From: JAGZEG01 sp963930185
GTDB taxonomy: Bacteria > Actinomycetota > Coriobacteriia > Coriobacteriales > UMGS124
Assembly (NCBI GenBank): GCA_963930185.1
Contig: CAWVLT010000016.1
Coordinates: forward strand, 124,001-188,000
Reading direction: 5' to 3'
DNA length: 64,000 nt
In this document: piece after piece, positions 45,259-54,082 of the stretch
How the letters are laid out: every line of letters starts with the position of its first letter
How positions within the stretch are numbered: position 1 is the stretch's first letter
The notes under the pieces: generated by a model
Seen by the model: the letters and a program-made list of their open reading frames with translations, nothing else
Databases searched by the model: none
Told to the model about the DNA's origin: nothing
Position numbers and translations under genes: made by a program

Positions 45259-45283
45259 ATTTGTCTCCTCTTCTCCTAAATTC

Positions 45284-45300
45284 GTATAAGATTATATCAT
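45284..45300 (-). promoter_or_regulatory. promoter of the AAA_14 ATPase gene
   Basis: Minus-strand TATAAT (45291-45296) lies about 33 bases before the TTG start. Just upstream is an imperfect palindrome CTTCTCCGAAG/CTCGAAGAAG (about 45301-45322), possibly an operator. No good -35 is seen. Confidence 0.5.
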
Positions 45301-45420
45301 TTCTTCTTCGAGCTTCGGAGAAGTATCGTCTATTGACAGGCCTTTCTTCCCCATGATATGCGTCATGCTGACTCGCGTCCTCCCCGAATGCACGCTCAGC
45401 AAAGCGATCGACCGCAGCCC

Positions 45421-46227
45421 CTAGCCGGCCGTCCTCGCCAACAGGGCAAAAACCGCCCAGAGCAGTGCATACAACGTCGGCTGGTGAACTAGGTATACGA
45501 CAAGCGAGCGCCGCCCAAGCCACTCGAGCGGACGACTTACGCTCGGCAGTAGATGCGGCAGCAGCCCGCGATCGCGCACGAGACAGTGCAGGAAATATCC
45601 CGCCACGAACAGAAAGCCCCACGGGATGAGCCCGTAATAGTCTGTGGAATAAAAGCCCAGCTCGGGAAATCCCAGATAGGTGGTCAGAAGGTTGGCATAG
45701 AGCGCATCGGGCAGCTCGAGCAGCACCAGATCACCCACGCCGAGATACCCGTGACGTGCACCTTTGGTCAGCACGAAGAGCAAGAGGCTCGCCACAAGCC
45801 CAACGACGGCGTTGCATCGCCTGAGCAGCGGGTCGGCAAGTCGGACAAGCACCATGCAGGACCCGATGAGCGTGAGCACGCCAAACACCACGCGGTCCTG
45901 CGGCATCACCACAAGCGTCACGCCCGTGATCAGCATCCCGGCCGCAAACACGACTGCGCCGCGCTTGAGCGCATGGCGGCTCAGTGGCTGGCAGAACCCC
46001 GAAAGCAGAATGAAGGCGCACCCCGTGGCCTGCTGCCACAGGTCGACCGCGATCGAATCGAACCACGGCCAGTCCATGCCAAACAGGTACGTAGCATCCC
46101 ACGCGGCGTGATACGCGACCATGCTCACGAGCGCAAGCCCACGCAGTGCGTCCAGGAGCGCATAGCGCGTCGAACTCTTGGTCTCGTCCAAATGATCACC
46201 GCCCGCCGCTAGGAGAAGCCATATCAT
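45421..46227 (-). CDS. DUF1624/HGSNAT-like integral membrane protein
   Basis: 268 aa from ATG 46227; a TTG at 46191 (giving MDETKSSTRYALLDALRG) is an equally good start. Opening motif RYALLDALRGLALVSMVAYHAAWD is typical of DUF1624, related to heparan-alpha-glucosaminide N-acetyltransferase and membrane acyltransferases. About seven hydrophobic segments; a conserved His (H in YHAAWD) and a C-terminal YLVHQPTLY motif match the family. Acyl donor and substrate unknown. It lies alone between the AAA ATPase and a 239-bp structured element 114 bases upstream. Confidence 0.82.
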   Translation of the reverse strand: MIWLLLAAGGDHLDETKSSTRYALLDALRGLALVSMVAYHAAWDATYLFGMDWPWFDSIAVDLWQQATGCAFILLSGFCQPLSRHALKRGAVVFAAGMLITGVTLVVMPQDRVVFGVLTLIGSCMVLVRLADPLLRRCNAVVGLVASLLLFVLTKGARHGYLGVGDLVLLELPDALYANLLTTYLGFPELGFYSTDYYGLIPWGFLFVAGYFLHCLVRDRGLLPHLLPSVSRPLEWLGRRSLVVYLVHQPTLYALLWAVFALLARTAG

Positions 46228-46340
46228 ACGCCCTGCCGCATGCCACGCACGTAAGCGGTCCGCAAAATCAACCGAACCGCCTCGGCAGCGTCAGCGATGC
46301 GCCGCCAGGCCATCGCACCAGAACACCCCGCAGCACCCTC

Positions 46341-46579
46341 GCGCGCCAAAATCTCCCTGCGATGGACAAAGTTTTCGGTTGGGAGAAGATCCGTCGAGGC
46401 ATCCGGCCGCCCACGTCGTTCTCAGAACACAAAAGTGTTACGAATCTATCAGCTAGAAGCTATTTTCGCAGATAATTGGCCAAAATCGTAACACTGCCAC
46501 AATTCGTCGGATCGGAAGCCAAAAACAGAAGTTTCTCCCAACCGCAATATTTGTCCCGCGGAAAAGAATTTTGGCGCGC
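46341..46579. repeat. 239-bp structured inverted-repeat element, copy A
   Basis: Ends are GCGCGCCAAAAT and ATTTTGGCGCGC. The arms pair in blocks separated by internal loops: the 12-bp end, then GGACAAA with TTTGTCC, then GGTTGGGAGAA with TTCTCCCAACC. The centre holds GATCCG/CGGATC and the 10-bp pair AGTGTTACGA (46434-46443) with TCGTAACACT. A second copy of the same length is at 50351-50589. No protein is encoded. It lies 110 bases beyond the terminator of a binding-protein gene. Confidence 0.8.
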
Positions 46580-46647
46580 GAGCCGCCTTGCGAACCGTCC
46601 TGCACCACAATATGGGTCACCACCAGAAGCCTAGGCCGAGGACTCGC

Positions 46648-46691
46648 AAAACAAAGGGCGACCAGGCCGGAAGGCCCCAGCCCAGTCGCCC
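46648..46691 (-). terminator. terminator of the 46768-48411 binding-protein gene
   Basis: On the minus strand GGGCGAC pairs with GTCGCCC around an inner GGCC/GGCC stem and is followed by TTTGTTTTGC, a good intrinsic terminator. Confidence 0.75.
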
Positions 46692-46767
46692 GTTGCCGCG
46701 CTCAGAACACAACGCTCACACCATGCCGCATGAATCGCAGGTATGGCGGTTGTTCCGGCTGCCCCGC

Positions 46768-48411
46768 CTACGCGCTCCACTCCGCGAAGGTCCATTCCTC
46801 CTTGCCCCACTGCCCCGCACCGTCAGATCCGGTATTGACGAGACCAGCGGCATAGGCATAGTAGATCGACCACGTGGCCAGCGGTAGATACGGCAGGTCC
46901 TCGGCAAGGATCGCCTGCGCCTGGCGATACAGCTCGGCGCGCTCGGCGTCGTCGCCAGTCGCATTGGCCTGGTTGCACAGGTCATCGAACTCGGGGTTGC
47001 TATAGAAGCCGTAGTTCGACGCGAAGTCCGTGCCCAGGCGCGACATCATGGCATACGCATCCGGGCCCATGAACCCCGCCTGGAGCTCGATGTCGAAGTC
47101 TCGCTGGACGCTCACCTTGTCGGACCAGGCGTTCATCTCCGACATGTTGACCTCGCACTGCAGGCCAATGGCATCCATGTTGGAAGCGAGCAGCCTGGAC
47201 ACCTGCTCGTACTCGGTACCCGAGAAGGCGTCGATCGTGAAGCCAGTGATGAAGTAGCCGTTCTCGTCGGCCACGTACCCGGAGTCCTCGAGCAGCTTGC
47301 GCGCGCCTTCGGGATCGTAGGCGGGAGCGACGTCCTCCTGGTTGGAGTACTCGCCGGCAATGGTAGGATAGAACGCCACCTCGGGCACCGAAACGCCGCC
47401 CAGGGCCTTCTCGCATATGGCCTCGCGGTCGATGCACATCGCTATCGCGCGACGAACGTTCACGTCGTCCAGATGGCGCTCCGTGCGATTCAGGTTGAAG
47501 ATGATGCGATACGGCGAGGGGTCCTGCTGTAGCACCATGCGGATGTTGGGATCTGCAAGCACGCTGTCGATGTAGGCGGACGGAACCTTCTTGAGCAGGT
47601 CGGTCTCGCCGTTCTGCAATGCCTGCACCGCCGTGGAGTCGTCGGTGATGATGGAGTAGATGAGGTTGGGAATCGCCGGCACATGCCAGTAGTTCTCGTT
47701 GGCAACCAGGCTGATGGACTGGCCGGGCACGTACTCGCTCAGCTTGTAAGGACCCGAGGTCACGGGCGTGTTGACGAGCTGCGCCGCGTCGTTGTTCTCC
47801 CAGAGCACACCCTCGACGTCGTAGATGTGCTTGGGCATGATGAAGCACGCATACCATGCCAGCGTACCCACGAGCGACATGTCGGGGGCGTTGAGGTTGA
47901 TGACGAAGGTGTAGTCGTCCGGGGCCTCGAAGCTCGCCACGTTCTGCAGGTTGGCACTGACATAGCACTCGGGGTGGTCCTTGATGTACTGGAAGGTGTA
48001 CACCGCATCCTGGGCAGTCAGTGGCTCGCCGTCAGACCACACGAGATCCTGACGCAGGTGGTAGGTGATGGCCAGGGCGTCATCGGAGGTCTCCCAGCTC
48101 TCGGCCGCATCAGGCACGACCTGCGAGTTCACGTCAAGCTTGGCCAGGCGGTTGAACATGTTCTGGACGATGGGCCAGGCGTTGTCATCGGCAAGGACAT
48201 CGGGGCACCACGATGCCGGGTCACCGGTCTGCGTCACGATGACGGTGTCCCCGCCGTCGGCAAACGCGACGTTTGCCATGCCCGGCCCCGACGCGATCCC
48301 GGCCGCCCCGGCGGCCGCAAGACTGGCCGCACCCATCAGGCCGACAAACTCACGACGAGAGACCTCTCCCATGCCGGCGAGCCTCTTGGCGCTGTCCTTC
48401 ATGCTGTTCAT
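46768..48411 (-). CDS. oligopeptide ABC transporter substrate-binding protein (SBP_bac_5), Tat signal
   Basis: 547 aa; ribosome site GGAAGGGG. Twin-arginine signal VSRREFVGLMGAAS at residues 17-30, slightly longer head than in the other copies, no lipobox. Complete family 5 fold with VTSGPYKLSEYVPGQS, HLDDVNVRRAIAMCIDREAI and YDPEGARKLLEDSGY. It diverges from the 37-40 kb pair and is joined to an M14 peptidase gene (37-base gap), so its peptides are probably that enzyme's substrates. Confidence 0.92.
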   Translation of the reverse strand: MNSMKDSAKRLAGMGEVSRREFVGLMGAASLAAAGAAGIASGPGMANVAFADGGDTVIVTQTGDPASWCPDVLADDNAWPIVQNMFNRLAKLDVNSQVVPDAAESWETSDDALAITYHLRQDLVWSDGEPLTAQDAVYTFQYIKDHPECYVSANLQNVASFEAPDDYTFVINLNAPDMSLVGTLAWYACFIMPKHIYDVEGVLWENNDAAQLVNTPVTSGPYKLSEYVPGQSISLVANENYWHVPAIPNLIYSIITDDSTAVQALQNGETDLLKKVPSAYIDSVLADPNIRMVLQQDPSPYRIIFNLNRTERHLDDVNVRRAIAMCIDREAICEKALGGVSVPEVAFYPTIAGEYSNQEDVAPAYDPEGARKLLEDSGYVADENGYFITGFTIDAFSGTEYEQVSRLLASNMDAIGLQCEVNMSEMNAWSDKVSVQRDFDIELQAGFMGPDAYAMMSRLGTDFASNYGFYSNPEFDDLCNQANATGDDAERAELYRQAQAILAEDLPYLPLATWSIYYAYAAGLVNTGSDGAGQWGKEEWTFAEWSA

Positions 48412-48448
48412 GGCGTCCCCTTCCTTTTGCTTCCTACACGATGGGCTC

Positions 48449-49963
48449 CTACGCGATGTCGTGGGTACGAACGTAATCGGCGACGAGCAGGCCGCAGGCC
48501 AGCTGCACCGTCACGAGCTTCTTGATGGGTATGACCTCGTAGTCGATCTTGGACTCAAGAAGCCGGCAGATCTCCCCGTGATGCGCGAGCGCCGTGTCGC
48601 GCGCGGCCTCGAGGGCACAGCGGGCCGCATGCTCGTCCGGCCGCTCCCCTGCGGGCCCGACAGCGCCAGCACACCGGTCGGCGCCGTCCCCGCCGACATC
48701 CGACGGAGACGCTCCCAGCTTGGCGAGCTCAACCTCGCACGCGCGTGCGACCTGAGCCGCAGCGCGCGCCTTGAAGAGGCGGCGCACCAGCAGGTTGTCG
48801 AATTCGTCCGCCACGGTGGCCGGCTGGGCATACTCGGGGTTCTCCCGCACCATCGCACGTGTGGAATCGTCGACCTCACGCCCCAGAAACTCCTCAGTGA
48901 CATGGGCAAAGCCGTTATCCGCGCCCATGAGATGCCGAACCGGCTCGTACGCCGCGCGGATACGCTCGGTGTCCCGCTCCTCCTCGTCCAGGCGCTCGAG
49001 CATCACGTCGCACTTCGTGCGCCCCGTGGGGGTCAAGTCGCCAATCTGCTCGCTATAGAAGTAGGGAATCTCGTTGATGAACCCAACGGCCTGCCCGTCT
49101 GCACATGCGTAGTCAAAGCTCGCCGCACCCGAGTCGATAGCCTGGGCCGGATCGCCGCCCGGCTCGCCATACCGCTCGAGATAGTCGTACTGGTCGCGCA
49201 CCGAGAGCGCCCGGTACAGCGCCGGCGCCCAGCGCTCGGCATAGGGCACCTCCGCCTCGCCCAGGTGCAGGTCGAGGCCCTGGTCGGCGACGATGGCACG
49301 CATCTCCTCCCAGATCTCGGGGGTCCTGTGCGTCTCGTACCAGTACACGCCACCGAAGCTCGAGTTATGCAGCGAGTAGACGAACCGCGGCCTGACGGCA
49401 TCGACCAGGGCCATGACCGCACGCGTCTCGGGCAGCGGCGCGTCGAAGTGCAGCGTCTTGTAGTCGATGGGGAATGTCCACTCAACCTGGTCGTAGAAGG
49501 CAGGGCGATAGATGTTACGCGAGTAGTTAGTGAGATTGAACGGCCCCTTGAGCCAGGTGTTGAGCTCAAGCGAGTCGGCGTCCCATGCCTTGACGAAGTA
49601 CCAAGTGTAGCCGAGCTCGCGGCGCAGGTCGGCGTCTGCGGCCAGACAGCGGGACAGATGCTCAATGAGCATTGCGCCGATTGGCTCGTTGGGATGCGGC
49701 ACGCCCAGCAGCAGGGCCGCGGGACGCTGGGGATCGGGCAGGGGGATGCCCTCGCCCGCAGACGCGCCCGAAGCGCCGCGTGGCTCGCCGACACGCAGGC
49801 ACAGCAGCGGCCTGCCTTTGCGCGTGGCGCCGACCTCGAAGAGCGTGACCGTGTCGGGAAATTCGGCGGCAAGCGCACGGCTGCTCTCGTCAAGCTCGTC
49901 AGGCGAAAGAAACACCTGGTAATCGGGAATCGTATCGATGACCTCTTGATAGATTCGCTTCAC
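48449..49963 (-). CDS. cytoplasmic M14-family zinc metallopeptidase
   Basis: 504 aa from GTG with GGGGAGG. Zinc motif GVPHPNEPIG gives His90 and Glu93; the third ligand is His199 in YSLHNSSFGG; the catalytic Glu is probably in INEIPYF. No signal peptide, so it acts in the cytoplasm on imported peptides. Compared with its two paralogues it carries two insertions: a Gly/Ala/Ser-rich one near residues 62-78 and one near 420-445 (ASPSDVGGDGAD). Located between two binding-protein genes in the same direction. Carboxypeptidase activity is expected from the family; specificity is unknown. Confidence 0.88.
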   Translation of the reverse strand: MKRIYQEVIDTIPDYQVFLSPDELDESSRALAAEFPDTVTLFEVGATRKGRPLLCLRVGEPRGASGASAGEGIPLPDPQRPAALLLGVPHPNEPIGAMLIEHLSRCLAADADLRRELGYTWYFVKAWDADSLELNTWLKGPFNLTNYSRNIYRPAFYDQVEWTFPIDYKTLHFDAPLPETRAVMALVDAVRPRFVYSLHNSSFGGVYWYETHRTPEIWEEMRAIVADQGLDLHLGEAEVPYAERWAPALYRALSVRDQYDYLERYGEPGGDPAQAIDSGAASFDYACADGQAVGFINEIPYFYSEQIGDLTPTGRTKCDVMLERLDEEERDTERIRAAYEPVRHLMGADNGFAHVTEEFLGREVDDSTRAMVRENPEYAQPATVADEFDNLLVRRLFKARAAAQVARACEVELAKLGASPSDVGGDGADRCAGAVGPAGERPDEHAARCALEAARDTALAHHGEICRLLESKIDYEVIPIKKLVTVQLACGLLVADYVRTHDIA

Positions 49964-50350
49964 GATGACCTCCCCAGATCAGACGTCAGGCCGCCCTCAC
50001 GCGCCACGAGGAGGCGCGTCGCGTGTCCGAACGTAGGCACACAGCGTAGGTGCACAGCGCGCAGCCATTGCGTATCAGCGGGCCCCAACGTGCCTGGCCC
50101 CGCGAGGTGCCCCCGGGCGTGTTTTCAGTCAGCCTAAGCGCTTGCGAAGCACCAAATGTTACCAGTAAGAAAACATCCGGCCAGTGGCGATACCGCATCG
50201 GTTTCCGCGCAATCCAATGACGTCCTCAAAGCGGTCACGGGTAGTGGCGCACGCGTACGCGACGCGCACGCAGGCGGCAAGCGCGCAAGTGGCATGCCGC
50301 CCTCGCAAGAACCTCTTGGTCGGCGTGCCGAAACGCGTCGCGATGCCTTC
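49964..50350. other. intergenic DNA before the M14 gene
   Basis: 387 bases with no recognised gene, repeat or clear promoter. It should contain the promoter of the M14/binding-protein transcript. Confidence 0.35.
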
Positions 50351-50589
50351 GCGCGCCAAAATTTCCCTACGATGGACAAAGTTTTCGGTTGTGAGGTAGT
50401 TTGTCGAGGATGTCAGCTTCTAGGATCGGCCTCGGAGCCCCCAAGACATCGTGAACTAGGTAACTTAAGATCATTTCCGCTGGTCATCGCTGCAGGCTTG
50501 GCATTGCCAGTATTCGTCAGGTCGAACCCTCCGAAACGAAGTCCCTCACAACCGCAATATCTGTCCCGCGGACAAGAATTTTGGCGCGC
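50351..50589. repeat. 239-bp structured inverted-repeat element, copy B
   Basis: Same length and plan as copy A at 46341. Ends GCGCGCCAAAAT/ATTTTGGCGCGC, conserved GGACAAAGTTTTCGGTTG on the left arm and CAACCGCAATAT on the right. The inner stem is GGTTGTGAGG with CCTCACAACC, where copy A has GGTTGGGAGAA with TTCTCCCAACC, so both strands of the stem changed together. A shared patch ATTCGTC..TCG is in the right centre. It is 61 bases beyond a terminator, as copy A is 69 bases beyond one. Confidence 0.8.
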
Positions 50590-50649
50590 GGACATTGGCG
50601 AGATCCCCCACGGGCCATCCAGCAATGAGTCCACCAAGTATGCCAGCAA

Positions 50650-50696
50650 CAAAAAGCGGGCGGCGGAACCGGTTGAACTCGGTTCTGCCGCCCGCC
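50650..50696 (-). terminator. terminator of the 50804-52423 binding-protein gene
   Basis: On the minus strand GCGGGCGGCAGAACCG pairs with CGGTTCCGCCGCCCGC (one mismatch, loop of about 7) and is followed by TTTTTGTTG, a textbook intrinsic terminator. Confidence 0.88.
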
Positions 50697-50803
50697 TCAC
50701 GTGCTCACATGCGCGGCGCATTAGGCGATCTTGCCAGCGCCGTCAAGTAGGTGCACGACGCAGCCGCGCACACGTCGCCGCGCCAACGCTCGCACTGCAA
50801 CGC

Positions 50804-52423
50804 CTACTCGGTCCACTCCGCGTAGGTCCACTCCACGCCGGCCCACTTGCCGGCACCATCGGCGCCGGTGTTGATGAGGCCGGCGGCGTAGGCATCGTTG
50901 TAAAGTGCCGAGACGATGTTCACGTAGGGCAGGTCCTGCGAGAGGATGGTCTGCGCCTGACGGTACAGCTCGGCGCGCTTGTCATCGTCGGCCGTGGCGT
51001 TGGCCTCCTCGCACAGCTCGTCGAACTCGGGGTTGCTGTAGCTGCCGTAGTTGGAGGCAACGCCGGTACCCCAGCGCAGCTTCAGGGCGTAGGCGTCCGG
51101 ACCGAGGAAACCGCTCTGGATCTCGATGTCAAAGTCGTGCTGCTGGCCAACCTTGTCACTCCAGGCATTCATCTCAGAGAGAACGACCTCGCAGGGCAGA
51201 CCGATGGCAGTCATCTCGGCGGCGATGAGCTTAGCGCACTCCTCGTTGCCGGTGCTCGAGAAGGTATCGATGGTGAAGCCGGTGATGTAGTTGCCGTTTT
51301 CGTCAGGAGTATAGCCGGCCTCCTCCAGAACGGCCTTGGCGCCCTCGGGATCGTAGGCGGGAGCCACGTCCTCGGTGTTGGACCACACGCCCCACTGGGC
51401 GGGATAGAAGGCGACCTCAGGCGGGTTGATGCCACCGAACGCCTTGGCCGAGATGTCATCGCGGTTCACGCACATGCAGATGGCGCGACGCACGGCCGGG
51501 TCGTCGAGGTGACGCTCGGTGCGCAGCGTGTTGAAGATCATGCGCGTGGGCGTCTGGTCGGGACGCTCGACGATGCGCAGCGACGGGTCGGCCTTGACCT
51601 GCTCGACGCTAGGCGTAGGCACGTTGAGCAGCACGTCGATCTCGGCATTGAGCAGGGCCTGAACGGCCGTGGTGTCATCGGTGATGATGGAGTAGATCAG
51701 GTGCTTGATGGCCGGCACGTGGAAGTACTCCTCGTTGGCCTCCAGCTCGATGCTCTGGCCCTGGGTGTAGCCAACCACCTTGAAGGGGCCGGAGGTCACG
51801 GGGATGTTGGTGAGCAGGGAGTTCTCGTTGTCGTTCCACTCCACGCCCTCGACGTCGTAGATGTGCTTGGGCATGATAAAGCCGGCATACCAGCCAATGG
51901 TGCTGATCATCGACATGTCGGGCTTCACCAGGTTGAAGACCACGGTGTAGTCGTCGGGGGCCTCGAAGGTGTCGACGTTGGTCATCGTGGTGTGCAGGTA
52001 GCACTGGGCGTTGTCCTTGATGCCCTGGAACGTGAAGACTACGTCCTCGGAGGTCAGGGGCTCGCCGTCGGTCCACTTGAGGTCCTGGCGCAGGTGGAAG
52101 GTGATGGTCAGGCCGTCATCGGAGACGTCCCAGCTCTCGGCGGCGTCGGGGATGCAGCTGCGCGTCACGTCGAGCTTGGTGAGGCGATGGTAGATGTTCT
52201 GCATCGCGTAGTAGCCGTTGTCATCGGGCGTCACGTCGGGGCACCAGCCCTGCGGGTCGCCACCGGCCTGTAGGATGACGGTGTCGTTACCGGCGGCCAG
52301 GGCGGTCTGGCCGTTGAAGCTGATGAAGCTCGCGCCGGCCAGAGAGACGCCGGCGGCCAGGGCGGCCTTGACGAGCTGACGACGGGTGATGCCGTCGACC
52401 ATCTCAGCGTTCTTGATGTCCAT
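50804..52423 (-). CDS. oligopeptide ABC transporter substrate-binding protein (SBP_bac_5), Tat-like signal
   Basis: 539 aa from ATG with GGAGGGA. Signal TRRQLVKAALAAGVSLAG at residues 13-30, twin-arginine without the following Phe. Mature part has ESWDVSDDGLTITFHLRQD, VTSGPFKVVGYTQGQS, HLDDPAVRRAICMCVNRDD and YDPEGAKAVLEEAGY. This is the copy nearest to the permease/ATPase genes and follows two M14 peptidase genes on the same strand, so it may be the operon's original binding protein. Confidence 0.93.
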   Translation of the reverse strand: MDIKNAEMVDGITRRQLVKAALAAGVSLAGASFISFNGQTALAAGNDTVILQAGGDPQGWCPDVTPDDNGYYAMQNIYHRLTKLDVTRSCIPDAAESWDVSDDGLTITFHLRQDLKWTDGEPLTSEDVVFTFQGIKDNAQCYLHTTMTNVDTFEAPDDYTVVFNLVKPDMSMISTIGWYAGFIMPKHIYDVEGVEWNDNENSLLTNIPVTSGPFKVVGYTQGQSIELEANEEYFHVPAIKHLIYSIITDDTTAVQALLNAEIDVLLNVPTPSVEQVKADPSLRIVERPDQTPTRMIFNTLRTERHLDDPAVRRAICMCVNRDDISAKAFGGINPPEVAFYPAQWGVWSNTEDVAPAYDPEGAKAVLEEAGYTPDENGNYITGFTIDTFSSTGNEECAKLIAAEMTAIGLPCEVVLSEMNAWSDKVGQQHDFDIEIQSGFLGPDAYALKLRWGTGVASNYGSYSNPEFDELCEEANATADDDKRAELYRQAQTILSQDLPYVNIVSALYNDAYAAGLINTGADGAGKWAGVEWTYAEWTE

Positions 52424-52572
52424 AGCAGTCCCTCCTCTTATCTTGGGCACGGCCCTATGCCGTTGCCTCGTCTTATGTGGGCGGGCGACGCGCCTTGATG
52501 CCGGCGCATGTGCGCGCCACATGCACGCAACGCCACCCACCCACGGATGACCATGTTCTCGAGCGACGCCCT

Positions 52573-53994
52573 CTACAGGTCGTGATGACGCACGTAGTCG
52601 GCCTCGAGCAGGCCGCAGGCAAGCTGGATGGTCACCAGCTTCTTGATCGGGATGACCTGATAGTCGATCTCCTGCTCAAGCTGCTCGCACAGGGCGTCGC
52701 GACGCGCGGCCGCGGTGTCGCGAACCTGCTCGAGCGTGGCACGCTTCTCGGCGTTCTGCTCCCCGGCGGCATCCATGCGGGCAAGCTCACTTTCGCAGGC
52801 GCGCACCAGCAGCGTGATGGTGCGGCCGGCAAAGAACTTGCGCAGCTGTAGGCTGTCGAACGCCTCGGCCACCGTGGCCGGCTTGGCAAAGTCGGGGTTC
52901 TCGCGCACCATGGCACGGGTGGCGTCGTCCATGCCGCCACCACGCGTGAACTCGGTGAACGCGCGCAGGAAGTGGTCGGTCGGGTCGATGAGCGGGCTCA
53001 CCTGCTCCAGAAGCTCGCGCATCTTGGAGAACTCCGCCTCGCGCTCGTCCAGGCCCTGCAGAGCGACGTCGCAGCGCGTGCGATCGATGGGCGACTTGTC
53101 ACGGATGCGCTCATCAAAGAAGTAGGGCATCTCATTGACGAACTCGAAGCTGCCGTAGCGCGTGAGAGCATAGTCGGAGCTCGACGTGCCGGCCGAGATG
53201 TTGGCTGCCGGGTCGCCCTTGCCATACTTTTCCTGATAGTCGTACTTGTCGACCGTGGTGAGCAGCTTGTAGAGGGCCGGCGCCCACTCCTCGGCGTAGG
53301 GGGCCTCCGGCTCGCCCAGGTGCAGCGGCAGGTCCTGCTCCTCGACGATGGCGCGCATCTCCTCCCAGATCTCCGGCGTCTTGTGGGTCTGGTACCAGTA
53401 GACGCCGCCGAAGCCCGAGTTGTGCAGCGAGTACATGAAGCGCGGCTTGACCTTGTCGATGAGCGCCATCATGGCCTCGGTCTCGGGCAGCGGCTCGTGG
53501 AAGTGCAGCGTCTTGTAGTCGATGGGGAACGTCCACTCGACCTGCTCATAGCTTGCCGGGCGGAAGAAGTTGCGCGTGTAGTTGCTCAGCGTGAACGGCC
53601 CCTTGATCCAGGTGTTGAGGGCCAGCGAGTCGGCGTCCCAGGCCTTCACGAAGTACCAGGTGTAGCCCAGCTCGTCGCGCAGCTCCTTGTCGGAGGCAAG
53701 CCAGCGAGAGAGATGCTCGATGAGCATGCAGCCGATGGGCTCGTTGGGGTGCGGCACGCCCATCACCAGCGCGGTGGGGCGCCTCTCGCCCTCGGGCAGG
53801 TCGGCAGGCTCGGGGTCGCCCACCTTCAGGCACAGCAGCTCGCGGCCCTCGCGCGTGTGACCTATGGGAAAGATCTCCACGACCTCGGGGAACTCGGCTG
53901 CCAGCGCGCGGCTGCTCTCGTCGAGCTCGTCGGGGGTGAGGAACACCTGATAGTCGGGGATGGTGTCCACGACCTTCTGGTAGATCGGCTTCAT
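52573..53994 (-). CDS. cytoplasmic M14-family zinc metallopeptidase
   Basis: 473 aa; start at the ATG giving MKPIYQKVVDTIPDY, matching its paralogues; an ATG at 54060 would lie in the intergenic hairpin. Zinc ligands His82 and Glu85 in GVPHPNEPIG and His191 in YSLHNSGFGG; catalytic Glu likely in VNEMPYF. No signal peptide. About two thirds of residues match 48449-49963. Follows another M14 gene and precedes a peptide-binding protein gene in the Opp cluster. Confidence 0.9.
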   Translation of the reverse strand: MKPIYQKVVDTIPDYQVFLTPDELDESSRALAAEFPEVVEIFPIGHTREGRELLCLKVGDPEPADLPEGERRPTALVMGVPHPNEPIGCMLIEHLSRWLASDKELRDELGYTWYFVKAWDADSLALNTWIKGPFTLSNYTRNFFRPASYEQVEWTFPIDYKTLHFHEPLPETEAMMALIDKVKPRFMYSLHNSGFGGVYWYQTHKTPEIWEEMRAIVEEQDLPLHLGEPEAPYAEEWAPALYKLLTTVDKYDYQEKYGKGDPAANISAGTSSSDYALTRYGSFEFVNEMPYFFDERIRDKSPIDRTRCDVALQGLDEREAEFSKMRELLEQVSPLIDPTDHFLRAFTEFTRGGGMDDATRAMVRENPDFAKPATVAEAFDSLQLRKFFAGRTITLLVRACESELARMDAAGEQNAEKRATLEQVRDTAAARRDALCEQLEQEIDYQVIPIKKLVTIQLACGLLEADYVRHHDL

Positions 53995-54024
53995 GTGATG
54001 CAGCGTCCTTTCTGTTTGTCCACC

Positions 54025-54062
54025 GCGTGCCCGTCTCGCCTTCACATGCGAGACGGGCACGC
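54025..54062 (-). terminator. perfect 15-bp hairpin between the two M14 genes
   Basis: GCGTGCCCGTCTCGC (54025-54039) and GCGAGACGGGCACGC (54048-54062), loop of eight. No T-run on either side, so it is more likely an mRNA-stabilising or processing hairpin than a full stop. Confidence 0.65.
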
Positions 54063-54082
54063 GAGGGGGCGAGTCCGCGTGA

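Noticed and set aside
45251..45622. small minus-strand frame overlapping the DUF1624 gene end and the ATPase start
   Set aside because: Most of it is a shadow of the DUF1624 gene, and the rest is the ATPase promoter with TATAAT.
46341..50589. 239-bp elements as integron attC sites or IS200/IS605 ends
   Set aside because: They lack attC core sites and no integrase or TnpA-like gene is near; the paired ends and multi-loop stem differ from a simple IS605 end hairpin. A non-autonomous mobile origin cannot be fully excluded.
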